From Desulfovibrionaceae bacterium (lineage in GTDB: Bacteria > Desulfobacterota > Desulfovibrionia > Desulfovibrionales > Desulfovibrionaceae), in assembly GCA_015233395.1 (NCBI GenBank), contig JADFXV010000028.1, forward strand, positions 1-36,129: DNA of 36,129 bases, read 5' to 3'. This document shows positions 14,101 through 21,962 of this stretch, in pieces (within the stretch, counting starts at the first letter, position 1; every line of letters starts with the position of its first letter). The notes beneath the pieces were generated by a model that saw only the letters and a list, made by a program, of their open reading frames with translations, did not search any database and was not told the DNA's origin. Both the position numbers and the translations under genes were made by a program.

Positions 14101-16785
14101 GTGCCCGGATTTTTTGAAAAGCTGCGTTCCTTTTTCAGCCGGCGCGAGGCGCACGACGCTTCGGGCCTGTCCGACGCCGAACTCCAGGCCGAGTTCAGGA
14201 AACGCTACCACAACTTCAAACTTCTGCTCACGGCCAACACCGAGGCCTTGCGCATCATGAGCGACATGGAGCGCGCCCTGCGCGAGCGCCGGACCTTCGG
14301 CATGTCCTTCGTGCGCTCCCAGGCCACGGCCGCGACCGTCAACGTGTTCCGCATCGTCTCTGGCCTGCGTGAAATCGCGCCCGGCAAATACGACGAACTC
14401 GCCGCCAGACTCACGTCCATCCAAAAAGCCCTTGACCACGTCCTCACCCAGTCCCATGCCGAGCCCGGACCGGAACTGGTCCTGCCGCTTGAGCGCGTCG
14501 ATCTCTCGCTCTCCGACCAGGTCGGCGCCAAGATGGCCGCGCTCGGCGAAATCGTGCAAACGCTCGGCCTGCCCGTGCCGCCCGGATTTATCGTCACGGC
14601 CCGGGGCTACAAGCGCATGATCGAGCACAACGGGCTTGGCGAAGAGATCTCGCGCATCTTGCAGGCGGCCGGGGAGCCTGGGCCGGAAACGGCGCTGGCC
14701 GTCAGCGCGAGCGTGCGCCAGAAGATCTTAAACGCCCAGGTTCCGCCCGAACTCGCGCTGGCCGTCATGGACGCCTACGCCGCGCTTGAAGCCAAGGCCG
14801 GACCGGGCGTCCGGGTGTCGCTGCGCTCGAGCGCCCTGGGCGAGGACGCGGCCGGCCAAAGTTTCGCCGGGCAGTTCTCCTCCAAGCTCAACGTGGCCGC
14901 CGATTCGATCCTGGAGGCCTACAAGGAGGTCGTGGCCAGCAAATATTCGCCCCAGGCCATGGCCTACCGCCTGGCCAAGGGCATCCCCGACGAGTTTATC
15001 GCCATGTGCGTGGGCTGCATGGTCATGGTCAAGGCCGCTTGCGGCGGCGTGGTCTACAGCAAAAATCCGCTGAACGTCCGCGACGATTCCATCATCGTCC
15101 ACGCCGCCCTGGGCCTGCCCGCGACCGTCGTGGACGGGGCGGCGCAAAGCGACGAATTCACGGTTGCGCGCGCCCCGGCCTTGCATCTGGCCAAATCGGC
15201 AGTGCGCCTCAAAAGCACGCGCCTGGATTGCGACGCGGGCGAGGGCGTGCGCACCCGGACGTCGCCTGGCGAGCAGGCCGCCCAACCCGCCCTGACCGAA
15301 GCCCAGATCCTCGCGCTCGCTGCGGCGGCGCTCAAACTGGAAGCGCATTACGGCGGCGCCCTGGACATCGAATGGGCGATCGACGAAGCGGGCGCCCTGT
15401 TCATCCTGCAATGCCGCGCGCTCGTGCAGACAGAAGCCTCCAACGCCGGCGAGAGAGAGAACGCCGGCCGCTTCGGCGCCGCGCTGGCCCAAGGCGGCGT
15501 GGCCGCAAGTCCGGGCGTCGCCGCCGGCGTCGTCCACCACGTGCGCCGCGACGCCGACCTGCTCGGTTTCCCGGACCGGGGCATCCTGGTCAGTCCGCAG
15601 GCGAGGCCGCGCTGGGCCTCGGTGATCGGCAAATGCGCCGGAATCGTCGCCGAGTCCGGAGGGGCGGCCGGACATCTGGCCAACGTGGCCAGGGAATTTG
15701 GCGTCCCCGCCCTGCTCTCCCTGCCCGGGGCCATGGACGCGCTCGGGCAGGGCCAGGAGGTCACGCTCGACGCCGACGGCCTGGCCGTCTATCCGGGCCT
15801 GGTCGAGGAGCTTTTGGCTCTGGCCGCGCCGCGCGAGGACGCCCGCGCGTTCTCGCCCATGCACGCCATGCTGCGCCGGGTCATGGACCTGATCGTGCCG
15901 CTGCATCTGCTCGATCCGGCGGCGATGGAATTTTCGCCCAAAAACTGCCGCACCCTGCACGACATCACCCGCTTTTGCCACGAGAAAAGCGTGATCGAGA
16001 TGTTCAATTTCGGCCAGGATTTCCAATTCTCCAAGCGGGCCGCCAAGCAGCTCAAGCACCGGGTGCCGATGAAATGGTGGCTCATCAATCTCGACGACGG
16101 CTTCACGCACGATGTCAAGGGCAAGTACGTCCAGCTCGACGAGATCGCCTCCATCCCCATGCTCGCCCTGTGGCGGGGCATGACCGCCGTGCCCTGGGCC
16201 GGGCCGCCGCCGGTCGACGCCAAGGGATTTATGTCGATCCTGGGTCAGGCGGCGTCCAATCCCCAACTCGAAGCCGCAGCCCGCTCCGATTACGCGGAGC
16301 TGAACTATTTCATGGTTTCCAAGCATTTCCTGAGCCTGTCCTCGCGTTTTGGCTTTCATTTCTCGACCATCGAGGCCCTGGTGGACGAACGCGCCCGGGA
16401 AAACTACGTCAGCTTCCAGTTCAAGGGCGGAGCGGCCGAATTTTCACGCCGCCGGCGCAGGGCCGAAATGATCGGCCATATCCTGGACCTCTACGGATTC
16501 CAGGTCGAGATCAAGGAGGACGCCATGTTCGCCAGGCTCATCCAGGGCGGCATGGATTATCTTCTGGAACGCATCGGCATCCTGGGATATCTGCTCATCC
16601 ATACACGCCAGTTGGACATGATCATGGGCAACGAGGCCAGAGCCCTGCAATACCAGGACAAGATGCTTAAGGACATTCGCACCGCGATCGCGGCCCCGGG
16701 CGAGAACCGGCGCAGGCCCAAAGTCACGCACCCGGACGGCCACATCAGCCGCGCGCCGGGAACCGGCGAAGCACGGGAGGAATAA
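14101..16785 (+). CDS. PEP-synthase-like phosphotransferase (PEP/pyruvate-binding domain protein) with novel C-terminal domain
   Basis: 894 aa from GTG at 14101, which has AAGGAG five bases upstream; the frame is open earlier but without a ribosome-binding site. Layout: helical N-terminal region (about 1-120); PPDK/PEP-synthase ATP-grasp domain (about 130-455) with the nucleotide-binding RSSALGED and FILQCRAL segments; swivelling phosphohistidine domain (about 475-570) with the likely catalytic His525 in GGAAGHLANVAREFGVPAL; then about 320 residues with no family I recognise. The PEP/pyruvate TIM barrel of true PEP synthase is missing. So ATP-dependent His phosphorylation looks possible, but the acceptor is unknown; the three-part logic recalls rifampin phosphotransferase. 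It is followed after four bases by a cyclic-nucleotide-binding gene and then motAB, suggesting a signalling or motility role (inference). Confidence 0.82.
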   Translation: MPGFFEKLRSFFSRREAHDASGLSDAELQAEFRKRYHNFKLLLTANTEALRIMSDMERALRERRTFGMSFVRSQATAATVNVFRIVSGLREIAPGKYDELAARLTSIQKALDHVLTQSHAEPGPELVLPLERVDLSLSDQVGAKMAALGEIVQTLGLPVPPGFIVTARGYKRMIEHNGLGEEISRILQAAGEPGPETALAVSASVRQKILNAQVPPELALAVMDAYAALEAKAGPGVRVSLRSSALGEDAAGQSFAGQFSSKLNVAADSILEAYKEVVASKYSPQAMAYRLAKGIPDEFIAMCVGCMVMVKAACGGVVYSKNPLNVRDDSIIVHAALGLPATVVDGAAQSDEFTVARAPALHLAKSAVRLKSTRLDCDAGEGVRTRTSPGEQAAQPALTEAQILALAAAALKLEAHYGGALDIEWAIDEAGALFILQCRALVQTEASNAGERENAGRFGAALAQGGVAASPGVAAGVVHHVRRDADLLGFPDRGILVSPQARPRWASVIGKCAGIVAESGGAAGHLANVAREFGVPALLSLPGAMDALGQGQEVTLDADGLAVYPGLVEELLALAAPREDARAFSPMHAMLRRVMDLIVPLHLLDPAAMEFSPKNCRTLHDITRFCHEKSVIEMFNFGQDFQFSKRAAKQLKHRVPMKWWLINLDDGFTHDVKGKYVQLDEIASIPMLALWRGMTAVPWAGPPPVDAKGFMSILGQAASNPQLEAAARSDYAELNYFMVSKHFLSLSSRFGFHFSTIEALVDERARENYVSFQFKGGAAEFSRRRRRAEMIGHILDLYGFQVEIKEDAMFARLIQGGMDYLLERIGILGYLLIHTRQLDMIMGNEARALQYQDKMLKDIRTAIAAPGENRRRPKVTHPDGHISRAPGTGEAREE

Positions 16786-16789
16786 CCGC

Positions 16790-17314
16790 ATGGCCTTAAA
16801 AAAATTCTCCGCCCCGGGCTGCCCGGCCCCGAAAAACGACCTGCTGCTCGATCCCGAGGTCGGCCGCAAGCTCAGCGAAATGGCCGGCGCCGCGCCCTGG
16901 CTCGCGGACATGAGCTGGGAGGAGGTCGTCGACCTCGCAGGCTACCTGCGCCTGCGGGAATACCTGGACGGCCAAGCTATTTTTCAAGAGGGCGACACCG
17001 ACCCGTTCATGGGGGTCATCTTGAGCGGAATGGTCGAGATCACGAAAAAGGATCAAAAGGACGCCAGCGACAAGAGCCTGGTGCGCATGGGCCCGGGCCG
17101 GGCCTTCGGCGAATTCGCCCTGATCGACGGCGAGCCGCGCTCCGCCTCGGCCTGGGCCAGGCAGCCGGCCAGGCTGCTGATCCTGACCCGCGAGGACCTG
17201 CTCCAGTTGTCGCGCGCCAAGAAACACCTCGCCTTCAAGCTGGTCTTCAACATCGCCAGCATGATGAGCCGGCGCCTGCGCCAGACCAGCGAACGGCTGA
17301 TGGAATACCTCTGA
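16790..17314 (+). CDS. Cyclic nucleotide-binding domain protein without DNA-binding domain
   Basis: 174 aa, starting four bases after the phosphotransferase stop. A single cNMP-binding domain spans about residues 45-150, with the phosphate-binding cassette as GEFALIDGEPRSASA, including the Arg that holds the cyclic phosphate. No helix-turn-helix follows; the C-terminus is a short helix (MMSRRLRQTSERLMEYL). It therefore looks like a cyclic-nucleotide-responsive partner rather than a CRP-type transcription factor. Its partner is most likely the phosphotransferase in the same transcription unit. Which nucleotide it binds cannot be told. Confidence 0.85.
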   Translation: MALKKFSAPGCPAPKNDLLLDPEVGRKLSEMAGAAPWLADMSWEEVVDLAGYLRLREYLDGQAIFQEGDTDPFMGVILSGMVEITKKDQKDASDKSLVRMGPGRAFGEFALIDGEPRSASAWARQPARLLILTREDLLQLSRAKKHLAFKLVFNIASMMSRRLRQTSERLMEYL

Positions 17315-17337
17315 GCGCGTCCCCGCGCGCATTTTTT
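17315..17337 (+). terminator. Short terminator after the cNMP-binding gene
   Basis: GCGCG (17315-17319), TCCC loop, CGCGC (17324-17328), then T6 (17332-17337). It begins at the base after the stop codon. If active, motAB needs its own promoter; a weak TTGTCA-N17-TAAAGA at 17364-17392 is the only candidate I see. Confidence 0.6.
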
Positions 17338-17465
17338 CGCCGCGCGCGACACGCCGCCCGGCATTGTCAAACAGTGGACTTGAAGGTAAAGAGCGCCGTA
17401 GAAACGCGGGTAGGAGCGCGTCGCCGGCCGGACCGGCGGCAGCGGCGAATGAGTAAGGAGGCGGC

Positions 17466-18221
17466 ATGGACGTAGCGACCCTGTTCGGACTCGTGGCCGG
17501 CCTGGCCATGGTCATCGGGGCCATCATGCTCGGCGGCACGCTCCGGCTTTTCTTCGACGTGCATGCGGTGATGATCGTTTTCGGCGGCACCCTGGCCGCG
17601 ACCTGCGTCAACTTTCCCTTCGAGGAAGTCCTGCAGGCCCTGGCGGCGGGGTTTAAGATCTTCACCTCCCGCCAGGTGAAGGATTCCGAAGTCATCGGCA
17701 TCATGGTCCGGCTGGCCGAAATCAGCCGCCGCGAAGGCCTTTTGTCCCTGCAAAACGTGGTCACCAAGAACATCATCCTCAAGAAGGCCTGCCAGCTCAT
17801 CGCCGACAACGCCGACCACAAGCTGATCAAGGAAACCCTGATGATCGAAATCGCCTCCCTGGAGAGGCGGCACGCCGTGGCCCAGACCATCTTCAAACGC
17901 CTGGGCCTGCTCACCCCGGCGCTCGGGCTCATGGGCACCCTGATCGGGCTGGTGCAGATGTTCTCCCGGCTCGACGACCCCAAACTGATCGGCCCGTCCA
18001 TGTCCGTGGCCATGATCTGCACCTTCTACGGCTCGGTGCTCTCGACCCTGATCTTCACCCCGATCGGCGGCAAGCTGGCCGCGCGCACCCTCCAGGAACA
18101 ACAGCACCTGGAGATCATCTTCGAGGGCGCCAAGTGCATCCTGGAAAACAACAACCCCCGCCTGGTCTACGAAAAGCTGTCCTCATTCCTGCCCCCCAGG
18201 GAAAGGAAGACCTATGGTTGA
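17466..18221 (+). CDS. motA: Flagellar motor stator protein MotA
   Basis: 251 aa, with a ribosome-binding site (AAGGAGG) eight or so bases before the ATG. Four membrane segments are visible (about 5-25, 30-50, 150-170, 185-205), with the large cytoplasmic loop between segments 2 and 3. The conserved stretch LLTPALGLMGTLIGLVQMF holds the family's Pro and Gly residues, and the loop carries the charged IEIASLERRH region that contacts FliG in the MotA/PomA family. With MotB it forms the ion-driven stator. It overlaps motB by eight bases. Confidence 0.94.
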   Translation: MDVATLFGLVAGLAMVIGAIMLGGTLRLFFDVHAVMIVFGGTLAATCVNFPFEEVLQALAAGFKIFTSRQVKDSEVIGIMVRLAEISRREGLLSLQNVVTKNIILKKACQLIADNADHKLIKETLMIEIASLERRHAVAQTIFKRLGLLTPALGLMGTLIGLVQMFSRLDDPKLIGPSMSVAMICTFYGSVLSTLIFTPIGGKLAARTLQEQQHLEIIFEGAKCILENNNPRLVYEKLSSFLPPRERKTYG

Positions 18222-18945
18222 TTCCGACGAGCGCCGCGTCATCGCCAAAAAGATCGACGGCGGGGACGACGCCATCTGGCTGATCACCCTGTCGGACATG
18301 TCCATGCTGCTTCTGGCCTGTTTCGTGCTGCTTTTTTCCATGTCCACGCCCAACGACCAGAAATTCAACGAATCCATGGCCTCGGTGCAAAAGGCTCTGG
18401 ACAGCGCCAAACACGGCGGACGCGGAACAAAGGAAAGGGAAATCGAGGGTCTGCTGGATCAGGGAGCCGTTCTCAGGCAGGTCCAGGCCATGCAGCAGCG
18501 GATCTTCAACGATCTGCAGAATGCGACCTCCAAGGAAGGCCTGTCCGAACAGATCGGCACGAGTTTCGAGGGCGGGGTGGTCAGCATGCGGGTGAGCGCG
18601 GACAATCTCTTCGCCGGAAACCAGACCGCGCTATCCCCCGAAGGCCGGGCCATCCTGACGCGCCTCAAAGACATCTTCATCAAATACAAGGACCAGCGGA
18701 TCAACATCCGCTGCTTCGCCGACGACCTCACGGCCAAGAATCTCCAGGGCCGCGACGCCTGGGAGTTCACTTCGTTGCGGGCGGTGAGCGTCCTGCGCTA
18801 CTTCATGGAATCGGGCCTCGAACCCCAGCGGCTCTCGGCCACGGGCTTAGCCGACCTCGAACCGCGCTTTCCCAACAACACCGACGCCAACAGGCAGCGC
18901 AACAACCGGGTCGAATTCGTTTTGGAGCGCTCGTTCGGGAAATAG
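18214..18945 (+). CDS. motB: Flagellar motor stator protein MotB
   Basis: 243 aa. It has a single N-terminal membrane helix (about 25-48) preceded by ITLSDMSMLLL, where the Asp is the conserved ion-carrying residue, a plug/linker region, and a C-terminal OmpA-like peptidoglycan-binding domain (about 125-240) with NxxLSxxRAxSVxxY-type features (TSLRAVSVLRYF) and NRQRNNRVEF. It anchors the stator to the cell wall. The start overlaps the motA stop, so the subunits are co-translated. Ion specificity (H+ or Na+) is not clear. Confidence 0.93.
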   Translation: MVDSDERRVIAKKIDGGDDAIWLITLSDMSMLLLACFVLLFSMSTPNDQKFNESMASVQKALDSAKHGGRGTKEREIEGLLDQGAVLRQVQAMQQRIFNDLQNATSKEGLSEQIGTSFEGGVVSMRVSADNLFAGNQTALSPEGRAILTRLKDIFIKYKDQRINIRCFADDLTAKNLQGRDAWEFTSLRAVSVLRYFMESGLEPQRLSATGLADLEPRFPNNTDANRQRNNRVEFVLERSFGK

Positions 18946-18981
18946 GCTCGCGCCGGGCCGAAGCGGCCCAAAACCCGCCGG

Positions 18982-19380
18982 CTACGCCTCCGGGCGCTTG
19001 CCGCGGTTGATTTCGCAACGTTCGTGGGCCTGGCGTATTTTTTCCACCAGATCGTCCAGATCGGCGGGCTTCATGAGGTAGTCAAAGGCCCCAAGGCTCA
19101 TGCCGAGCCCGCCCGACTCCGCCGTGGCGTGGCCGGTGAGCATGACCACCTCGACGTCCGGATACAGCCTCTTGATTTCCCGAAGGGTTTCCAGGCCGTC
19201 CATGCCCGGCATCTTGACGTCCAAGATGACCACGTCGCAGGGCCGCAGCGCCAAGGCCGCAAGCGCCGCCCGGCCGCAGTCCGCGCCCGAGGCGTCGATA
19301 TCGCGGCGCGCAAGCCGCTTGACGACGGTCGCCACGAACTGCGTTTCGTCGTCCACGACCAAGACCCGTATTGCGTCCAT
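18982..19380 (-). CDS. Single-domain response regulator (CheY-like receiver)
   Basis: 132 aa receiver with no output domain. The acidic pair is in LVVDDE, the phospho-acceptor Asp in VILDVKMPGMDG, the switch Thr in MLTGHAT, and the conserved Lys in YLMKPAD. It ends just beyond the receiver fold with a basic tail. Such proteins either bind a partner, as CheY does, or relay phosphate from a hybrid kinase. It lies convergent to motB and divergent to the glycosyltransferase; a motility link is possible but only from position. Confidence 0.88.
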   Translation of the reverse strand: MDAIRVLVVDDETQFVATVVKRLARRDIDASGADCGRAALAALALRPCDVVILDVKMPGMDGLETLREIKRLYPDVEVVMLTGHATAESGGLGMSLGAFDYLMKPADLDDLVEKIRQAHERCEINRGKRPEA

Positions 19381-19607
19381 CGTGCGCCCCTTTGCCGCGC
19401 CAGGCGCGGGATGTGAACCGGAGCGGAGAATTTCTCGATTTCACGCTCCCGCACGCCAGTAACAAATCGCGGCGAGGCGGTAAAGATTGAGGGCCGGCGG
19501 CTTATTTTTTCGCTGCGCCTGCCGATATGAATGGAAGAAAACTATCGAGCCGGGTACGCGCCGATTGCGCGCCGGGCGATGAGAACGGCCGAGGAACGCA
19601 TGCCAAA

Positions 19608-19651
19608 CCGCAAACGCAACGCCAGGCCCGCCCGGCCGCAAACGCAACGCC
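19608..19651. repeat. Two 16-bp direct repeats, 28-bp period, upstream of the glycosyltransferase gene
   Basis: CCGCAAACGCAACGCC occurs at 19608-19623 and again at 19636-19651. The 28-bp period is not a multiple of three, so the repeat is not kept as protein. They lie inside a 20-codon open frame (ATG 19600, TGA 19660) that has GAGG five bases upstream and ends four bases before the glycosyltransferase GTG. Could be an operator or a leader-peptide region. The gap 19381-19607 shows nothing else I can name. Confidence 0.6.
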
Positions 19652-19666
19652 CGCGAGCCTGACCCC

Positions 19667-20770
19667 GTGCGCGTCGTTCACTTCTCCAATAATTCGCTGG
19701 CGGGCGCGCCCATCCGCCTGTGCCGCGCCCTGACCGCGCACGCGGGCGTCGATGCGCGCCTGGTCGATCTCAAACGCTTCGGGCTCTACGGCCAGGACGT
19801 GGTCTTTAAGGAAACCCCGGAGCTGGCCCTGGAACTGGCGCGCACGGCGGACGTGATCCACCTGCACAATTTCCTGGACGCCGAGTCCACCGATTTCGCC
19901 CCCATCGATTTCGCGAGCCTGGCCAAGGCCGGGGCGCGTCTGCTGCGCCATTTCCACAGCACCCCGGGGCTGATCGCGCTGCGCCGGGGGATCAGCGTCG
20001 ATGCGCTGCTCGCCTCGCCCACCCCGACCGTGGTCATCGCCCAATATCCGGAGAGGCTTTTCCCGAAGGCCATGGTCGTGCCCAACCTGATCCCGGCCAG
20101 CGACCCCGCCTACCGGCCCAATCCCGGCTCGCCCCAATGGGACGTTTTTTTCGGCCCAAGCCGGCCCGGCGGCGCGTTTGAGGACCGCTGGAACACCAAG
20201 GGCGCGCCGGAAACCACGGCCATGCTCGCGCGCCTGGCGGCGAAAACCGGCGCCCGGATCAACGCCCGCGACGGGTCGAGCCTCGCGCCTCTGGCCCAAA
20301 TTCTCGCGGAAAAAAGCCGCTCGCGCATCGTCATTGACGACCTGGCCCACGGCTCCTACCATCTTTCCGGCCTGGAAGGCCTGTGCCTGGGCAAGCCGGT
20401 GCTCAATTTCCTGGACGAGCGCACGCTTTTTCTGCTGCGCGCCTTTTCCGGCCAAAGCGAGCATCCTTTTTGCAACGTACGCCTGGAGGAGGCCGAAGAC
20501 GTGCTCGCCTACCTCCTGGCCCATCCAGGCGAGGCCGAAGAGATCGGCGCGGCCTCGCGCGACTGGATCGACCGCTGCTGGTCCGAACCCCGGCTTGCGG
20601 GTTTTTACCGGGAGATGTACGCCATGCTGCTCGACGATCCGGGCCGCATCGTCAGACAGCCGGAACTGGCCCTTGACGGGCCGCGCCGTTTTTTCGCCGT
20701 CACGCTGCCCGAACTCGTCCACGGCGCGCGAAGCAGGCGCTTCAGACACAACGAAACGGAGACCATATGA
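19667..20770 (+). CDS. Glycosyltransferase-like protein (GT-B fold type)
   Basis: 367 aa from GTG at 19667; the ribosome-binding site is weak, and translation may be coupled to the small frame ending four bases upstream. The N-terminal half looks like a GT4-type Rossmann domain (VVHFSNNSLAGAPIRLCRAL, then ADVIHLHNFLD), and the C-terminal part has the sugar-nucleotide-side features SYHLSGLEGLCLGKPVLNF, followed by a helical tail. The exact sugar and acceptor are unknown. It overlaps the radical SAM gene by four bases (ATGA), so both products are probably made together. A role in modifying a surface glycan, flagellin or a peptide is inference. Confidence 0.7.
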   Translation: MRVVHFSNNSLAGAPIRLCRALTAHAGVDARLVDLKRFGLYGQDVVFKETPELALELARTADVIHLHNFLDAESTDFAPIDFASLAKAGARLLRHFHSTPGLIALRRGISVDALLASPTPTVVIAQYPERLFPKAMVVPNLIPASDPAYRPNPGSPQWDVFFGPSRPGGAFEDRWNTKGAPETTAMLARLAAKTGARINARDGSSLAPLAQILAEKSRSRIVIDDLAHGSYHLSGLEGLCLGKPVLNFLDERTLFLLRAFSGQSEHPFCNVRLEEAEDVLAYLLAHPGEAEEIGAASRDWIDRCWSEPRLAGFYREMYAMLLDDPGRIVRQPELALDGPRRFFAVTLPELVHGARSRRFRHNETETI

Positions 20771-21846
20771 AATACCTCGCCAACATCAAGACGATGAACG
20801 AACGCATGAACGATCTGTACGCCCAGGCCCAGACAGGCGAGGTCGTCTCGTTTCCGCAGAACGTCTCCATCGTCAGCACCTTCCGCTGCAACTACCGCTG
20901 CAAGGTCTGTTTCCAGACCGACTTCAACGGGGAGCTCAACTGGAAGGTGATGGACAACATCGAGCCCATCCTGCCCTTTGTCCAGGACCTGCATCCCTTC
21001 GGCGGCGAACCCTTCCTCTACAAGCGCATCGGGGACTTCTTCAACCTGGCCCACGAGTACGGCTGCCGGGTCAAGATCATCACCAACGCGAGCCTGATCG
21101 ACGCCGACATGGCCTGGAACCTGGTGGCCAAGAAAATCCACCGCCTGCTCGTGAGCATCGACGCCGGCGAGGCCGCGACCTACAAATACCTCCGGGGCGG
21201 CGACTACGACCAGCTCCTGCGCAATCTCGAAGCCATCGCCAAGGAAAAACGCCTGCAAAATTCGCTCGTCCCCCATCTGGAATTCAATTTCCTGGCGCTC
21301 AAAAGCAATATCGCCGAACTGCCGGGGCTGGTCGAGACCGCCGCCCGGCTCGGCGTCGAGACCATCAACGTCTTTTATCCCAAGATCCTTCGGGAAGAGC
21401 TCATCCCGGAATGCCTCTGGTTCTCCCAGAGCCTCTCCGACGACATGATGGTCGCGGCCATCGCCAGAGGCCGGGAACTGGGCGTCGCCGTCGTGCCGAC
21501 CGCGCTTTTCCGCGAGGACAACCAACCCGGCGGCGTCGTCTTCCGCAGCGCCCAGAAATGCACCCGCCCCTGGCGCAACCTGAACATCGACATCTTCGGC
21601 AACGCCACCCTGTGCTGCTTCGGCTCGCCCCTGATCGGCAACGTCCAGAGCCAGGATTTCGACGCCGTCTGGAACAGCGCCCTGGCCCAGAAGATCCGCG
21701 AAAGCGTGGGCACCGACAAGGAATTCGACTTCTGCCGCACCTGCGCGGTCAGGCCGTTTAGCCCCAAAAACATCGAATACCACATGCCCCCGCACATCCA
21801 CGGCAAGATCCCCGAAAACCTGCTCGCCGCCGCCCGGACTCGTTGA
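20767..21846 (+). CDS. Radical SAM/SPASM domain protein
   Basis: 359 aa. The radical SAM cluster motif is CNYRCKVC (Cys41, Cys45, Cys48), followed by the SAM-binding GGEP at 79-82. The C-terminal region has a SPASM-like set of Cys (265, 283, 284, 323, 326) that could hold auxiliary Fe-S clusters. SPASM enzymes modify peptides or proteins, or act on sugars. Here the gene is fused by overlap to a glycosyltransferase-like gene, with no clear peptide substrate nearby except perhaps the 20-codon frame at 19600-19662. The substrate is unknown; the family call is secure. Confidence 0.88.
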   Translation: MKYLANIKTMNERMNDLYAQAQTGEVVSFPQNVSIVSTFRCNYRCKVCFQTDFNGELNWKVMDNIEPILPFVQDLHPFGGEPFLYKRIGDFFNLAHEYGCRVKIITNASLIDADMAWNLVAKKIHRLLVSIDAGEAATYKYLRGGDYDQLLRNLEAIAKEKRLQNSLVPHLEFNFLALKSNIAELPGLVETAARLGVETINVFYPKILREELIPECLWFSQSLSDDMMVAAIARGRELGVAVVPTALFREDNQPGGVVFRSAQKCTRPWRNLNIDIFGNATLCCFGSPLIGNVQSQDFDAVWNSALAQKIRESVGTDKEFDFCRTCAVRPFSPKNIEYHMPPHIHGKIPENLLAAARTR

Positions 21847-21868
21847 CGGCCGCCAAAAAAACCGCCGC

Positions 21869-21907
21869 GCCCCGCAAACCCGGTTTGCAATCCCGGGTTC
21901 GCGGGGC
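21869..21907 (+). terminator. Stem-loop after the radical SAM gene
   Basis: GCCCCGC (21869-21875) pairs with GCGGGGC (21901-21907), then after one mismatch AACCCGG (21877-21883) pairs with CCGGGTT (21893-21899); the loop is 9 nt. No T-tract follows. Its right arm overlaps the spacer of the putative degP promoter. Confidence 0.55.
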
Positions 21908-21913
21908 TATAGT
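21885..21913 (+). promoter_or_regulatory. Putative sigma-70 promoter of degP
   Basis: TTGCAA (21885-21890), 17-bp spacer, TATAGT (21908-21913), about 50 bp before the degP ATG. The -10 is good and the spacing ideal. The element overlaps a stem-loop. Confidence 0.5.
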
Positions 21914-21962
21914 GCGCCCCGCGCCGCTTCTTCCGGCCAAGTCCCCTCGGAGTACCGCCATA

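Noticed and set aside
14728-16359. 543-codon minus-strand frame opposite the phosphotransferase gene
   Set aside because: Antisense shadow; the plus strand encodes recognised ATP-grasp and phosphohistidine domains throughout.
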